Assembly (NCBI RefSeq): GCF_025698545.1
Contig: NC_068567.1
Location: forward strand, 4,402,001 to 4,466,000
DNA from: Gossypium raimondii
Taxonomy: Eukaryota > Streptophyta > Magnoliopsida > Malvales > Malvaceae
Direction of reading: 5' to 3'
DNA length: 64,000 nt
Every line of letters starts with the position of its first letter. Within the stretch, counting starts at the first letter, position 1. Under the pieces are notes generated by a model. That model was not told where the DNA came from, made no database searches, and saw nothing but the letters and a program-made list of their open reading frames with translations. The position numbers and the translations under genes are program-made. Of this stretch, positions 1-10,672 are shown piece after piece.

Positions 1-3000
1 AAAACATAAAGAACACAAAACCATATATTATTATATTTATGATAACATATATTCAAATTAAAAATTTCAAAATATTTATTTCTCCTCATATATTTTTATA
101 CAATATTTATTTCTACCCATAATCCCGTCATAATCTTTAAAATGAAAGAAAACACACTTAAACGCATTTAAATTTACATCATTTTGATTATTGTAATAGC
201 AATGATGCTTATTTAATTAAGGCTCGATCAACTTATCCTTGTATACTTTTTAATCTCGATTGATTTTAGGTTTAAATTTAAATAATACACAAAAGTTAGT
301 TTATTAATATATGTTTTCCAAGTTTTGGTGTATATATATATGCATTCCTTTTTTTTTATTAAAAAACTTATTTATTCTTGAAAATAATTACTATATAAAA
401 TCTAAAAATAGTGAAAAGAAAATATTAAATTTTATAAGTTTTTATTTTCTAAATAACGTAAACCATGCAAAAGCAAAGGCAAAGCATGCATGGCGGGCTA
501 AGTAGTCGGTAGCTGTGTCACGGTGTACCTCTCGTGAGGCGATGATTCTTATAAATAACGTAATAAATATTAAACTATGACCTATTTACATGCCATTAAA
601 TAAAATATGTAAAAGATATATTTATAAGATATTTATTTAAAAATTAAGAGAATTTTTTATTAAAATGATAAAGTTTTTAAAAGTATAATATTAAAATGTA
701 AAAAACCAAATATACTGTAATAATATAATTTATTTTGTAAAAAGTAGTTTTCTGATTATTACCTAATTGAGTTAATGCCTAGTTGACCTGTAACATCAAT
801 TCAATCATAGGTTTGATATACAGTATAAATTAAGAAAATGAGCTAAAAGAGCTAATAAGGACTCAATTTAATGGTAATGTTTAGATTTTGTGAACTTTGT
901 AATCTAGTTTTGAGTGTCTCACCCATTGTGAATCATGTGTGTGTTGATCCAGCTTTATTCTGATGTAAGATTGATTGTGTATTATAATGACTCATCTTGA
1001 TTAGGAGTGTCGCGCTCTTTGTAGATCATATGTGGGTTTTATCTGGATTTATTCTGATCTAGGCTCAATTATGTACTGTAATGATCAATTCTGATCAAGA
1101 ACGAATCCAATAATTTTGTTTAGAGAAACAAGATAAAACTATAAAATTTTGAGAATCTAAACTAAAAAAACTGTGTTAAAAATATTAAAATGAATCCCTG
1201 TATTAAGTTAGAGGAATATTATGTATAAACACATTCGAATCTATTTCACTTAATTGAATTAGTCCTAACAGCAACGTGATTAACGCAACTTAAACCTAAA
1301 TTACATTAGAAATGATGAATACATTGATCATAAAATCAACACACGAGTTTCTGATCACAAATAATTTTCAAAACAGTAGATAGGGACATAATTAATTAAT
1401 TAATAAAGTGTATGGTAGTGACATTAAGGGCTTTAATTGCTAGTGGAAGTACTTTTCATTGGCATCTCTTTCAATGATATCAATTGGCTTTGTTCACATA
1501 TATTGTTTTGGAAGCACCAACATAAAAGATGGTGTCTTTTTAATGAATTTGAGATTTGAAATTAAAGTAATCACTGTTAACTTTATTGATTCCACATCTT
1601 AATCTCTTCCATTGGTTGCTCTTTTTTACTTTTAATTTTCAATTTTTTTTGGTCACTAAACAATCCATCCATTAAATCAAAGAAATATCTCTTTACATAA
1701 TTAAGATATATATATATATATATTCACTCCCAACTTTAAAGCACATCTAATTTGAAGTACTTAAATTCATTTCTTCACATGTGATGTTTTCCACAATAAT
1801 TCAATATTATGTAAAAATTATATTTCTTTTCAAAATCAATCATGCATAATTATAGCATAAATAAAAAACAATGAGCTAGTAAAAGCGAAGAGGAACGAAT
1901 ACAAATATTTTACATAGAAACCTCATTCGAAGAAGATAAAAATCACGGGCAAAGGAGGCTTCGATTTTTCACTAAATGAGTAAACAAATGAGAGTACAAT
2001 ATGGAGAAAATATACCTAAAAGTATATCTTGCCGCTCCAAATAAAAGCCCTTGTTGATTGGCTAGAATAATTAGAGTTTGACGGGGAAAAGAAGTCCTAC
2101 GTGAAGAATACGTCGCGTTGTCGTGACGTTTTATACATGCTCGTCACGCCACCGCTGCTGCCTTAAGTTGGGAGTTCATCGCGTCGTGACCTCCTATTCA
2201 TCATAATGCGAATAATTATATTACCAATTTTTAAATAATCTTGTGACTAAATAATTAATTGAGTAGAACCAAAAAAGTTATTTCTTAAAGAAAAAAATGA
2301 TTATATTACCAATTTTAAATAATCTTGTGACTAAATAATTAATTGAGTAGAAAACATAAAGGTTCTCCTTAGAAAACAAAAGAAATTTAAAAATAGAAGA
2401 AAAAAGTGAAAGTCAAAAAGTATAAAGAAACGTACAATTTTATTATTCCACTTCATACACTACCGTTGGACCTTTTAAAATTGGTAATTTTAAAATTTCT
2501 ATTTAAACATCATAGTTCAAAAATTAGTAATTTTTAATCAAAATTTGTAAACCTAGAATTATATAACAAATATATTTATTATAAAATTATATAAAAATTA
2601 ATTGATGCTTTGGTTACCTTAAATTGTCTTTTTATTGGAAATGAACAATGCAATGGAAGTGTTAGATTGCGGTGATCATTACGGCTTGACACTGTGAAAA
2701 ACTGTGCAAACAAAATAGAAATAATATAACGGTTTGTTTATGCGTTGTAGTTTCTCTACGTTTGCGGAGCCTAGCTCAATGAGTAATTCCACTATTTTTA
2801 AACCACAATTCAACAAGTGATTCACACTTTACCATTCCCCAAGTATAGAGATCCCAGCTTTGTACTTAAAGACTAGAACGCTCACCTTCAAATCCTCCTC
2901 TTAAGAACTTGGGCAATGAACACTCAACAATGTTTACAATTCAGTTTGCGTTCTATCTTAAAGTTGTTCCTCAATGAACATAATAGAATGCACTCAATAA

Positions 3001-4015
3001 GCTCTAATACAAAACCTATACAAGCTATTTGAAAATAGCTATTACAATCAATCAAAGATATGATTTCCAAAACAGCTACAAGGTCTTCATTGTCCTTCGT
3101 GTTTCAAAGGTTGATTTGATTCATTCAAATTCAATCCAATCTCTCAATACCAAGGATTGATTTTCCATAGATGGACCAAATGTTTTCAATAATACAACAT
3201 ATAAATTGATCCAAAGGTTTTTTTCGTTAAATTGTCGAACCAAATAAGATAAGTTTTCAACAACCTTAGTGGTAGTTTGCAATTGGCACTGTCGAGTGCC
3301 ACTCAACCACTCTCAGCTCAATTTGTCTTAACAAATAGTAAAGTTATTTGTTTATCATGTATAGTGTTTTGAGTTTAGATCTTATTATGATCAATTTTTT
3401 ATTGAATTATTATATAAAAAGATAAAAATACCCTCATAAAATATAACTTAAATTGCATAAGAGAGGATATTTTGGTAATTTCATAGGTGAGTTGGTGCCT
3501 AGTTGACCCCTGATCAAGGACAAAGTCAAAACTTTATATTAGGAGGCCAGAAATAAATTATAAAATTTTAAAGGGATCAAAATACACTTTTTTATCATTG
3601 TATATGCTTATTGTTTTAGAACTTTTTAAAAGGATTAAATTGAATTCTATTTTTGGTGAAAAATTAAATTGAAATTTAATCATCTTTAAAGACCAACAAT
3701 CTCGTGGCCTAGAACAAGAATATTTGTATTATGGCATAAGAGCTTGAACTTAATGCTCAACAATTCCATACTTACCCAGAATTATTAGAAAAAGATAAAT
3801 GATATTTTGCTATTTGGGGCAGATCCCTAGCTACCCTTTTTGACATCGTTTCTACTTTTTTTATATTATTTTTACTCGTAATATCAATTCAATTTCTACT
3901 TTTTTTTAGTACCGTTTTTACTCGTAATACCAACTCATTAAAATATAAGGGTGAAATCTCAATAAAATACAAACAGCTATTAGATATTTTGAGTTTATTT
4001 TTTTAATTTAAGCAT
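1..4015. other. AT-rich spacer without a recognisable gene
   Basis: No reading frame here resembles a protein I know; the short frames look like chance. A roughly 90-bp degenerate direct repeat lies near 930-1100, where two units each carry a TTTATTCTGAT core. The part around 2640-3330 has the feel of retroelement non-coding sequence, but no termini can be fixed. The stretch 2095-2200 is locally GC-rich, with CGTCGCG/CGTGACG words. Confidence 0.6.
2214..2352. repeat. Direct repeat of about 54 bp, two copies
   Basis: The segment starting TTATATTACCAATTTT and ending TTGAGTAGAA occurs at about 2214-2268 and again at about 2298-2352, nearly identical, with about 30 bp of A-rich sequence between. 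This looks like a local duplication. No target-site duplication or terminal structure suggests a transposon. Confidence 0.8.
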
Positions 4016-4023
4016 TATATAAA
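4016..4023 (+). promoter_or_regulatory. TATA box of the CIPK gene
   Basis: TATATAAA lies 99 bp before the ATG at 4122, which predicts a transcription start near 4045-4050 and a 5' leader of about 75 nt. It is the best TATA match directly upstream of the kinase gene. Confidence 0.6.
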
Positions 4024-4121
4024 CTAATATACCTTCAAAATAATCCTTCTTGTGGCACTCTTCTTTTTCCTGCTCCAACTTCTTTTATTCACTTTCCGTG
4101 TCGTTTCCACCACCATACACA

Positions 4122-5510
4122 ATGCCATCAGGGGCTCAACCACCAATGTCACCGCCAGCATCACCACCGTCTCTGCCGTCCCAACAAACTCCACCGGAAC
4201 CACCACCACCACCACCACTGAAAATCACCCGTACCAAAACACCGACCGGCATACTTTTAGGAAAGTACCAATTGGGTCGCCTATTGGGTCGTGGGAGCTT
4301 TGCAAAAGTTCACGAAGCAACTTCACTCGACGATGACAACACCGTTGTGGCGGTCAAGATCATAGACAAGACAAAAACAGTCGATGCCGCCATGGAACCG
4401 AGAATAATCCGGGAAGTTTCAGCCATGCGCCGCCTACAGCACCACCCAAACATCCTCAAAATCCACGAAGTCATGGCCACAAAGACCAAAATCTACCTTG
4501 TCATGGAACTAGCCTCAGGTGGTGAGCTTTTCACCAAGGTTTTACGCCGCGGTCGCTTGGATGAACCCGTCGCTCGTAGGTACTTTTCCCAACTTGTCTC
4601 CGCCCTCCATTTCTGCCACCAAAACGGTGTCGCTCACCGTGATGTAAAGCCGCAAAACCTCTTATTAGACCGAAATGGAAACCTAAAAGTTTCAGACTTT
4701 GGTCTCTCAGCTCTGCCTGAGCAACTGAACGACGGGCTTTTACATACAGCTTGTGGAACGCCGGCTTATACAGCTCCCGAGGTTGTCCGTAGGAAAGGGT
4801 ACGATGGTTCCAAGGCGGATGCTTGGTCTTGTGGGGTTATTTTATTTGTCTTGTTGGCTGGTTATTTACCCTTTGATGATAGTAACTTGGCGGCTATGTA
4901 TAAAAAGATTCATCGTAGGGAATTTCAGTTTCCAGCTTGGGTATCAAAGCAAGCTAAAGGTATAATATGGCAGCTTTTAGACCCGAATCCGAAAACCCGA
5001 ATGACCATGGTGAAGCTAATGGAAACTTCATGGTTTAAGAGAACTGTAACGACATTAAGACCATCATTATCAGACAACCATTTGGAAAGCTTGATGCAAG
5101 ACAAGAAGTTAAAACATGACATGAGCTGCAATGGGGTTACTGCTTTTGACATAATATCTATGTCGTCAGGGTTGGATCTGTCGGGGCTATTTGAAGGAGG
5201 GGTTAATAAGAGGAAGGAAAAAAGGTATACCACAACATCAATGGAGTTGGATGGGGCGATGGAGAGGGTTAGGGAAATTGGGGAGAGATTGGGATATAGG
5301 GTAGAGAAAGGGAAAAGAGGAGTTGTGGGGTTGGGGAAAGGGAGGGTGGTGGTGGTGGTGGAAGTGATGGAGGTGGCCGAGTTGTTTGTTTTGGTGGAGG
5401 TGAAGGTGGTGGAAAGTGGTGGGGTTGAGTTTGAGGAAGGACAGTGGCTTGATTTGGAAGCTGGACTTGGAAACATTTTTATTTCTTGGGACAATACAGC
5501 TGTAGGTTGA
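4122..5510 (+). CDS. CBL-interacting protein kinase, CIPK4/CIPK7-like (SnRK3 family)
   Basis: Ser/Thr kinase of 462 residues from a single exon, expected to be activated by calcineurin-B-like calcium sensors. A Pro-rich leader (1-33) precedes the kinase domain (about 49-305): glycine loop GRGSFAKV at 56-63, catalytic Lys79, alpha-C Glu98, HRD at 172-174 followed by VKPQN, DFG at 192-194 and APE at 218-220. The CBL-binding NAF/FISL-type segment is at about 340-357 ([18 protein letters not shown]), with Thr where the family usually has Asn. The C-terminal PPI-type domain is Val/Glu rich. The ATG at 4122 was chosen because the frame upstream of it has no other ATG (the codon at 4050 is TTG). Lack of introns fits the intronless CIPK clade. 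CIPK4 and CIPK7 cannot be told apart from sequence alone. It lies on the same side of the Aux/IAA pair as its Arabidopsis relatives. Confidence 0.95.
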   Translation: MPSGAQPPMSPPASPPSLPSQQTPPEPPPPPPLKITRTKTPTGILLGKYQLGRLLGRGSFAKVHEATSLDDDNTVVAVKIIDKTKTVDAAMEPRIIREVSAMRRLQHHPNILKIHEVMATKTKIYLVMELASGGELFTKVLRRGRLDEPVARRYFSQLVSALHFCHQNGVAHRDVKPQNLLLDRNGNLKVSDFGLSALPEQLNDGLLHTACGTPAYTAPEVVRRKGYDGSKADAWSCGVILFVLLAGYLPFDDSNLAAMYKKIHRREFQFPAWVSKQAKGIIWQLLDPNPKTRMTMVKLMETSWFKRTVTTLRPSLSDNHLESLMQDKKLKHDMSCNGVTAFDIISMSSGLDLSGLFEGGVNKRKEKRYTTTSMELDGAMERVREIGERLGYRVEKGKRGVVGLGKGRVVVVVEVMEVAELFVLVEVKVVESGGVEFEEGQWLDLEAGLGNIFISWDNTAVG

Positions 5511-5725
5511 TGATGGTTTTGTTTTGTAACATACATGAAAGTCTTTCTTGTTTTTGTTTTCCATGTTGTATTCATGTAAATGAATAAAATTTATATTGAT
5601 ATATTGAGTGATTAAACTCAATAAAAACTCCCTTTGCCCAGAATTTGATGCAAAAAATAGATGTTGATGTTCACAAATAAGTGAAAATTTGATGCAATAC
5701 AAAAGAACAAAACAAGCTAGATTTT

Positions 5726-6013
5726 TTACTGCAGATTTGGTGGTAACCTCTGTATACAACTGGGATTGTTGAGTTCAATTTTCGTCCATAGAAAGAACGA
5801 AGTAATCTGAGTTCCGTATAACATAAAACCCCAAAAGATGAGCGAGTTTCTCATCATTGCTTGAATCAGGTTCTTCTCCCTGAATGGAAGCAAAGAAGAA
5901 GACCTCGGCACAGACGCAGCACACTTAGCCATCAGAGAAATGGATCTTGATGAGGTGAGTTTATGAGCAATCCTTACCTCCGGCAGTAGATGCAAGCCTT
6001 GAACTAAAACCAT
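5726..6013 (-). CDS. Small hypothetical protein, possibly organelle-targeted, one membrane segment
   Basis: A 95-residue frame opens with ATG at 6013-6011 and lies tail-to-tail with the kinase gene. The N-terminal half is Ser/Arg rich and basic with almost no acidic residues (for example SSRSISLMAK), as in organelle targeting peptides. It is followed by a hydrophobic stretch (SLIFWGFMLYGTQITSFFLW) that could span a membrane once. Spliced alternatives exist: a good donor (CCGGAG|GTAAGG, about 5978) and acceptor (TTCCATTCAG|GG, about 5880) would shorten the leader and keep the hydrophobic part only if translation starts further upstream. I do not recognise the family, and the true 5' end is uncertain. 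It could be a chance frame in a transcribed region. Confidence 0.35.
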   Translation of the reverse strand: MVLVQGLHLLPEVRIAHKLTSSRSISLMAKCAASVPRSSSLLPFREKNLIQAMMRNSLIFWGFMLYGTQITSFFLWTKIELNNPSCIQRLPPNLQ

Positions 6014-6289
6014 TGTTGCATTGAGATCCTAGAAAACCAAGTTTCCGAGAGGATTCCGTCGATCAAAGTCACAAAGACTTAGAGACTCGAGTGTCACAGC
6101 CAAAAACCAACATCAGAACACAGCACAAACCATGGGCCAAAAAGTATTATTATTCCGACCTGAAGAGGTGGAATCTGGCATCAGGACAAAGCCATGGATG
6201 GAACGGGAGCCGGTGGCCCGCTATTCCATGGCCAAAGAATCAATCACCGTTACAGCACCTAACCTAAAGAAGCGGTCAGGGCGAAGAAG

Positions 6290-7050
6290 CGGCAGGTTAC
6301 AAAATTGAATGTTGTAATAGTAGGAGCACGAAATAGAATCAAACGTAACACAAGAAAAGTAATACAAACACAATAAACTGTCAAAATATTGAAGTGTATA
6401 ATTTACATGATAATATAATATAATTTGAAAAACATACGCAACCTATTAGATGATGTTTGGAAGCTCAATGTTGATGGTGCATATAGTACGGGGACTTCGA
6501 GAGCTGCTGCAGGTGGTGTTATTCGAGAGCTACGTTCTAGGTGCCGCAACACGTCGTATAGCTGGCTCGTGACCGCGATAAACACGAAGTGACCGAACCG
6601 TTGCTCTGCTTATCGTTCTTCCCTGTTGTTTGCAGCCTGTTCCACACATTTCATAAGAACTGATCCAAGTGACTTGAATGTGCACCTATCACCAAGTTAA
6701 ATGCAAGCACTCAATCATTTGCTTAAAAATCCATACTGCTTTCACGGCATACAATATTTCTATTACACATCATTATAGTTGAAGAAGTTGAGCTCGAAAT
6801 TAAATATAAATATTCAAGTCTGAATTTGAGTTATGGCAGTTCATGCACCACTGCCTAAGACCAAACATCTCTTTATTTCAAGCTAAGTTGAAAACAATTG
6901 GTGCAGAAGCTGCAGCAGGTTACAAAGTTGAATGTTGTAGGAACAGGACATAAAATCAAACGTAACACAGACCCACACACACAAGACAATCACACCGTAA
7001 ACTGTCAAGAAACATTAAAGTGTTATAATTTATATAAGTAATATATAACC
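6290..7050. repeat. Direct repeat pair (about 135 bp) flanking a LINE relic
   Basis: The block at about 6290-6425 (GGCAGGTTACAAAATTGAATG, then CAAACGTAACACA, then AAACTGTCAA, then GTATAATTTA) recurs at about 6911-7050 with roughly 80-90% identity by eye. The 490 bp between includes an RNase H fragment. This may be a segmental duplication or the degraded ends of an inserted element. Confidence 0.7.
6452..6540 (+). pseudogene. LINE-type RNase H fragment
   Basis: Translation from 6452 gives DVWKLNVDGAYSTG, then RAAAGGVIRE. This matches the start of the RNase H domain of plant non-LTR retrotransposons: the WKLNVDGA strand with its catalytic Asp, then GGVIR. Only about 30 residues survive and nothing recognisable flanks them, so it is a relic. 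Confidence 0.65.
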
Positions 7051-7694
7051 AGTGTATTACATTCTACAGTCTTTGTTAAACCGAATAACGAGTTTAATGT
7101 CTTTTAAGTAAGATCTCAAGTTTAAATATTGTAGATAATAAAATTAGATGAAATCTCACGATGCGCTTCAAAATTTTGGTATTCGTCATGACCCATAACC
7201 GTGTTAATTGAGTTGATACCTATATCTCTTATCCAAATAACGCATTTACTAACCTAGTTCAAGGCGGCACCAAAAATGTAGGTAGGTGCATTGGCCCCTC
7301 TTAACTTGATAAAAATTTTCTTTTAATCCTTCAAATTTGTGAATTTCAATAAAAATATACTTTACTTTCAAAAGAAAGAAAAGTTATAATTCGATCCTGG
7401 CTCCAATAAAATGTTTCTAGCACTGTCCCTGTCTTACCTGTGAAGCAATACACAGAGAAGTAAACTGCTTTTGATGAACTCTTGGGCTATATTTTCAATT
7501 TTGTAAAATTGACATAAAAAACCCGATAAGGTCCATCACTTTGGGCTCAAATGACTTCAACACTTTAGGCCCATCATCTGATAAGGCCCGATATGACCAA
7601 CAACACCACCAGAATTAGTAGGTGGGATTTAAATGCAAAACATATAGGGAGATCTCTGGAATTTCACTGTTAAGAAGGATGATATATATATATT

Positions 7695-7869
7695 TGAACA
7701 ATCTCGTTATAAATTCTGATCATATTTATTCTTTTTGATACAATGCCTAGAACCACCTATAGCCCATCTCCAATCCATAAATAAGAGGATAATGCACTTC
7801 AGCGTACTCGAACTCAGTCCTCCTGCATTGATAACAATGTTCGTGCCAATCGAATTAAGACTTAATCGG
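7695..7869 (-). repeat. tRNA-derived SINE copy
   Basis: On the minus strand the order is a GAGT(C/T)TTAATTCGATTGGCACG A-box-like start, then a B-box-like GAGTTCGAGTACGCTGAAGTGC, then CATTATCCTCTTATTTATGG, then TCTAGGCATTGTATCAAAAAGAA. The same order is seen at 9078, 26319, 28857 and 29552. It ends near an AT-rich tail. Confidence 0.65.
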
Positions 7870-7983
7870 CATATGTTTACTTTCTAATATTAAGGTAATT
7901 AATTGATAACTTTTTTGTGAAAAGAAATGATAAATTACATCAAATCAATTACATAAAAAGCACCATTCTCTGTCTTTTTGTAA

Positions 7984-8240
7984 AAGCTCTAATATTTTCT
8001 TAGGTGCCTCATCAAGGACATGTAGACTTGATTTCCACTTCAGATTAAGTTTAACAAGTTGATCCACAACCAAATTCTGTTTTTTCGACATGTATTTGAT
8101 ATTCCACTACCCTTCAGTCCTCATAACACGTTGGGACCTTCTGAGCACAATAATATTTAGATCTTCTAATCTCCAATTATTCAAGGCTTGAATTACCTTA
8201 AGATTATCAATTTGAATTATGCTTGATGACCATCCCCCCT
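7984..8240 (-). pseudogene. LINE RNase H C-terminal relic
   Basis: A minus-strand frame reads DNLKVIQALNNW, then IIVLRRSQRVM, one in-frame TAG, then WNIKYMSKKQNLVVDQLVK. This order matches the distal half of the RNase H domain of plant non-LTR elements (DN.KVIQAL, then W.I.Y, N.VVD.L.K). The internal stop and missing remainder mark it as dead. It lies on the strand opposite to the fragment at 6452. Confidence 0.55.
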
Positions 8241-8619
8241 CCAACTACTTAAAAAGCTTTAATTTTCCAGTCTGAAAAATATTTAAATGAAACAATGATG
8301 TCATATCAGCAAATCAAGACACATAATCAGAATTTTAACATAATTAATTAATGATTTAGTTTATTTTAACTTAATTACGTGTCATGATTTTAATGAAATT
8401 GATATACGTTAATGTAGTGTCACTGTTTCATACAATCATTTTTTTTGTCTATCACTCCACTTATGATAATCATCAATTTCAATTGAGAAACTAATTACAA
8501 CATGATTGGGAGGATGAGGGTTTAATGTTGTCTAAAAATCTAACTCGAGTGATGTCAACAGAAAACTTGAAAGTTAAATTAAAAATTTATGGGGTTTTAT
8601 TGAAGAGAAGAGTTGATCT

Positions 8620-8885
8620 AAGGGCGGAGTCAAAAAAATTTTTGGGAGGGCGGAATTTAGTTGTAGATTTTCAATAGTAAAAATGCAATTTCACCGTTTT
8701 AATACTTTATATCTTTATAATTTTTAAAGGATTACATAATATTTTTATTATTTTTAAAGGCCAAAGTATAATTTTACAATTATTAATTTAAAATTTTATA
8801 AATTATAAATGACAAAAAAGAAATTTTTTCACTTTAGGAGGGCCGAGACATTGCCAACTCTAGGCAAAGCTACAACAAAATATAT
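8620..8885 (+). repeat. Dispersed non-autonomous repeat (GGCGGAG family)
   Basis: It begins near AAGGGCGGAGTC and ends near AGGAGGGCCGAGACATTGCC, with a T/A-rich core. A similar unit lies inverted at about 17200-17415 and a diverged one at about 22140-22320. No coding capacity. Confidence 0.45.
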
Positions 8886-9077
8886 CAGAGGATTCAAATC
8901 TAAAATACGCTCAAACTTAAAATAATCGGACCCTAAACTGAAAACAATCTAAATCTAAAAAGAAATGAATAAAAAAACCTAAACCCATCTAAATTAAACT
9001 CACAAAGAATAAATAAAGACAATATCATGAAGAGATGAAATAATTGATCCAAAAACATAAAAGAAACAACATACAAA

Positions 9078-9240
9078 GGTCGATTAGCATGGGCATTGTT
9101 GTTAATGTAAGAGGACGTGAGTTCGAGTGCGCTGATACGCATTATCATCCTATTTATGGGTTGGGGAAGGATTTTAGATAATTCTAGACATTGTGTCAAA
9201 GAGAACAGATACAATGAAAACTTATAATGAAATTGCTAAA
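9078..9240 (+). repeat. tRNA-derived SINE copy
   Basis: It has the family order GGTCGATTAGCATGGGCATTG, B box GAGTTCGAGTGCGCTGA, CATCCTATTTATGGGTTGG, TCTAGACATTGTGTCAAAGAGAACAGAT, then a short A-rich tail. It lies opposite to the 7695 copy. Confidence 0.7.
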
Positions 9241-10148
9241 AAGAAAAGAGGTAAGCGGCATCTGAAAAACACATCCCGTTCAAGAAAAACCTTTTAACTG
9301 AAACTGCTTTGGTGTCCAAATCTCTCCCATATATTAGAGTGCATCACCTAATCAACCCATTGCTTGCGTGCCATATCCCTACCTAGGAACTGCAAAATTC
9401 ATCATCCATGGTGTGGTTGGGGTGATACCAACCAGGTCTTCTAAGAACATAACATATGAACAATTACCAAACATGCCATGTGCTCTGTTTTACACTTTGT
9501 CTTCCACCAGAAGAAAACAAATAATTGTCTGAAAGTTTTAGTCTGTTAACTGTCTAGGATACCCTTATTAATTAGCTGAAATTTTTGTATGCAAATTCCA
9601 GGGAAGAATCTGTTTCCTACTAAACAGATAAGAACAACCAAATATATCTAATATCAAGTGACTATAGTTTTACATATTTGTATTTCGAAAACAGATCTAA
9701 AAATAAAACTTTGGGGATCACTTGATTCAGATCATGGAATCTTGCCAGATCTTGTTTCTTTGATACCTTCTGCCATTATTGCTGTAACAAGGAGACTGAT
9801 ACACAATGCTTATATTATTATACGGGTGAAATTATATGTGAATTCGCTCATCAAATTAGTTCTTTTACTATTAAATGAATCAATTTAGATTCCCCATCTA
9901 CCGATTAAAAAATATGTAAAAATGATTTTTTTTTCTATTTGCAATTCAACCTCGAATAAAATATTTCATGGTGTAAAATCATGAAAAGCTTTCAAAATAT
10001 AATTTTATTAAATAGTTAAAATTGACATTATATTATCTCTTTTAATAGTATAAGGATTAAATAAATTCATTTAATAGCAGATAGACTAATTTGATTCAGC
10101 CCCTATAAGTCTTTATAATAGAGAAAAATGATAAGTATATTCATTTTA

Positions 10149-10672
10149 GGGTAAACTACAAAAATAGTCATTTTTGTTTGCCTCAGATTACATTTTAGTC
10201 ACTTATGTTTGAAATGTTACGTTTTAGTCACTTATGTTATCGTTTTGTTACAAAGTTGTCGCTCTAACATTAAGCTCTATTACCTCCCTAATGGCAATCC
10301 TATGTGGTAGTTCAAATAGGTTTTAAATGTCAACTGGGACAAGAATAGGTTTTTAATTATATAATTTTAATTAATTAAAAATTTTAAATTAATTACACCT
10401 TGAATTGGAAAAGAAAAATTGTTCGTCTCCTTTTTCTTTTAGTTTTCTTTTCCATTGACTAAAAAAACTATTCTCATCCCAGTTGGACATCCAAGTTGGC
10501 ATTAAAAACCCATTTGAATTGCAATGTAGGATTGGAGGTAACAGAGTTTAACAGCAAAGTGACCACTTTGTAACAAAATGATAACTTAAGTGACTAAAAC
10601 GTAACATTTTAAACATAAATGACTAAAATGTAATCTGAGGCAAACAAAATTGGCTATTTTTGTAGTTTACCC
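10149..10672. mobile_element. Foldback MULE-type MITE with 9-bp target-site duplication
   Basis: The two ends are near-perfect inverted copies: GGGTAAACTACAAAAATAG at the left and CTATTTTTGTAGTTTACCC at the right. Complementarity continues inward almost to the centre near 10410. Flanks are TTCATTTTA (10140-10148) and TCCATTTTA (10673-10681), a 9-bp duplication with one mismatch as expected for Mutator-like elements. The 524 bp have no coding frame, so it is non-autonomous. The same GGGTAAACTA ends bound the element at 55517-57858. Confidence 0.85.

Noticed and set aside
2745-2830. tRNA-like stretch GCGGAGCCTAGCTCAATG
   Set aside because: It resembles a tRNA A box, but no matching acceptor stem, anticodon arm or B box follows at the right spacing.
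4925-5759. Long frames on the minus strand opposite the CIPK gene (216 and 173 codons)
   Set aside because: They are rich in Ser/Thr/Pro/His because they are the complement of the GGN-rich 3' end of the kinase gene. There is no family resemblance, and the sense frame is a complete CIPK.
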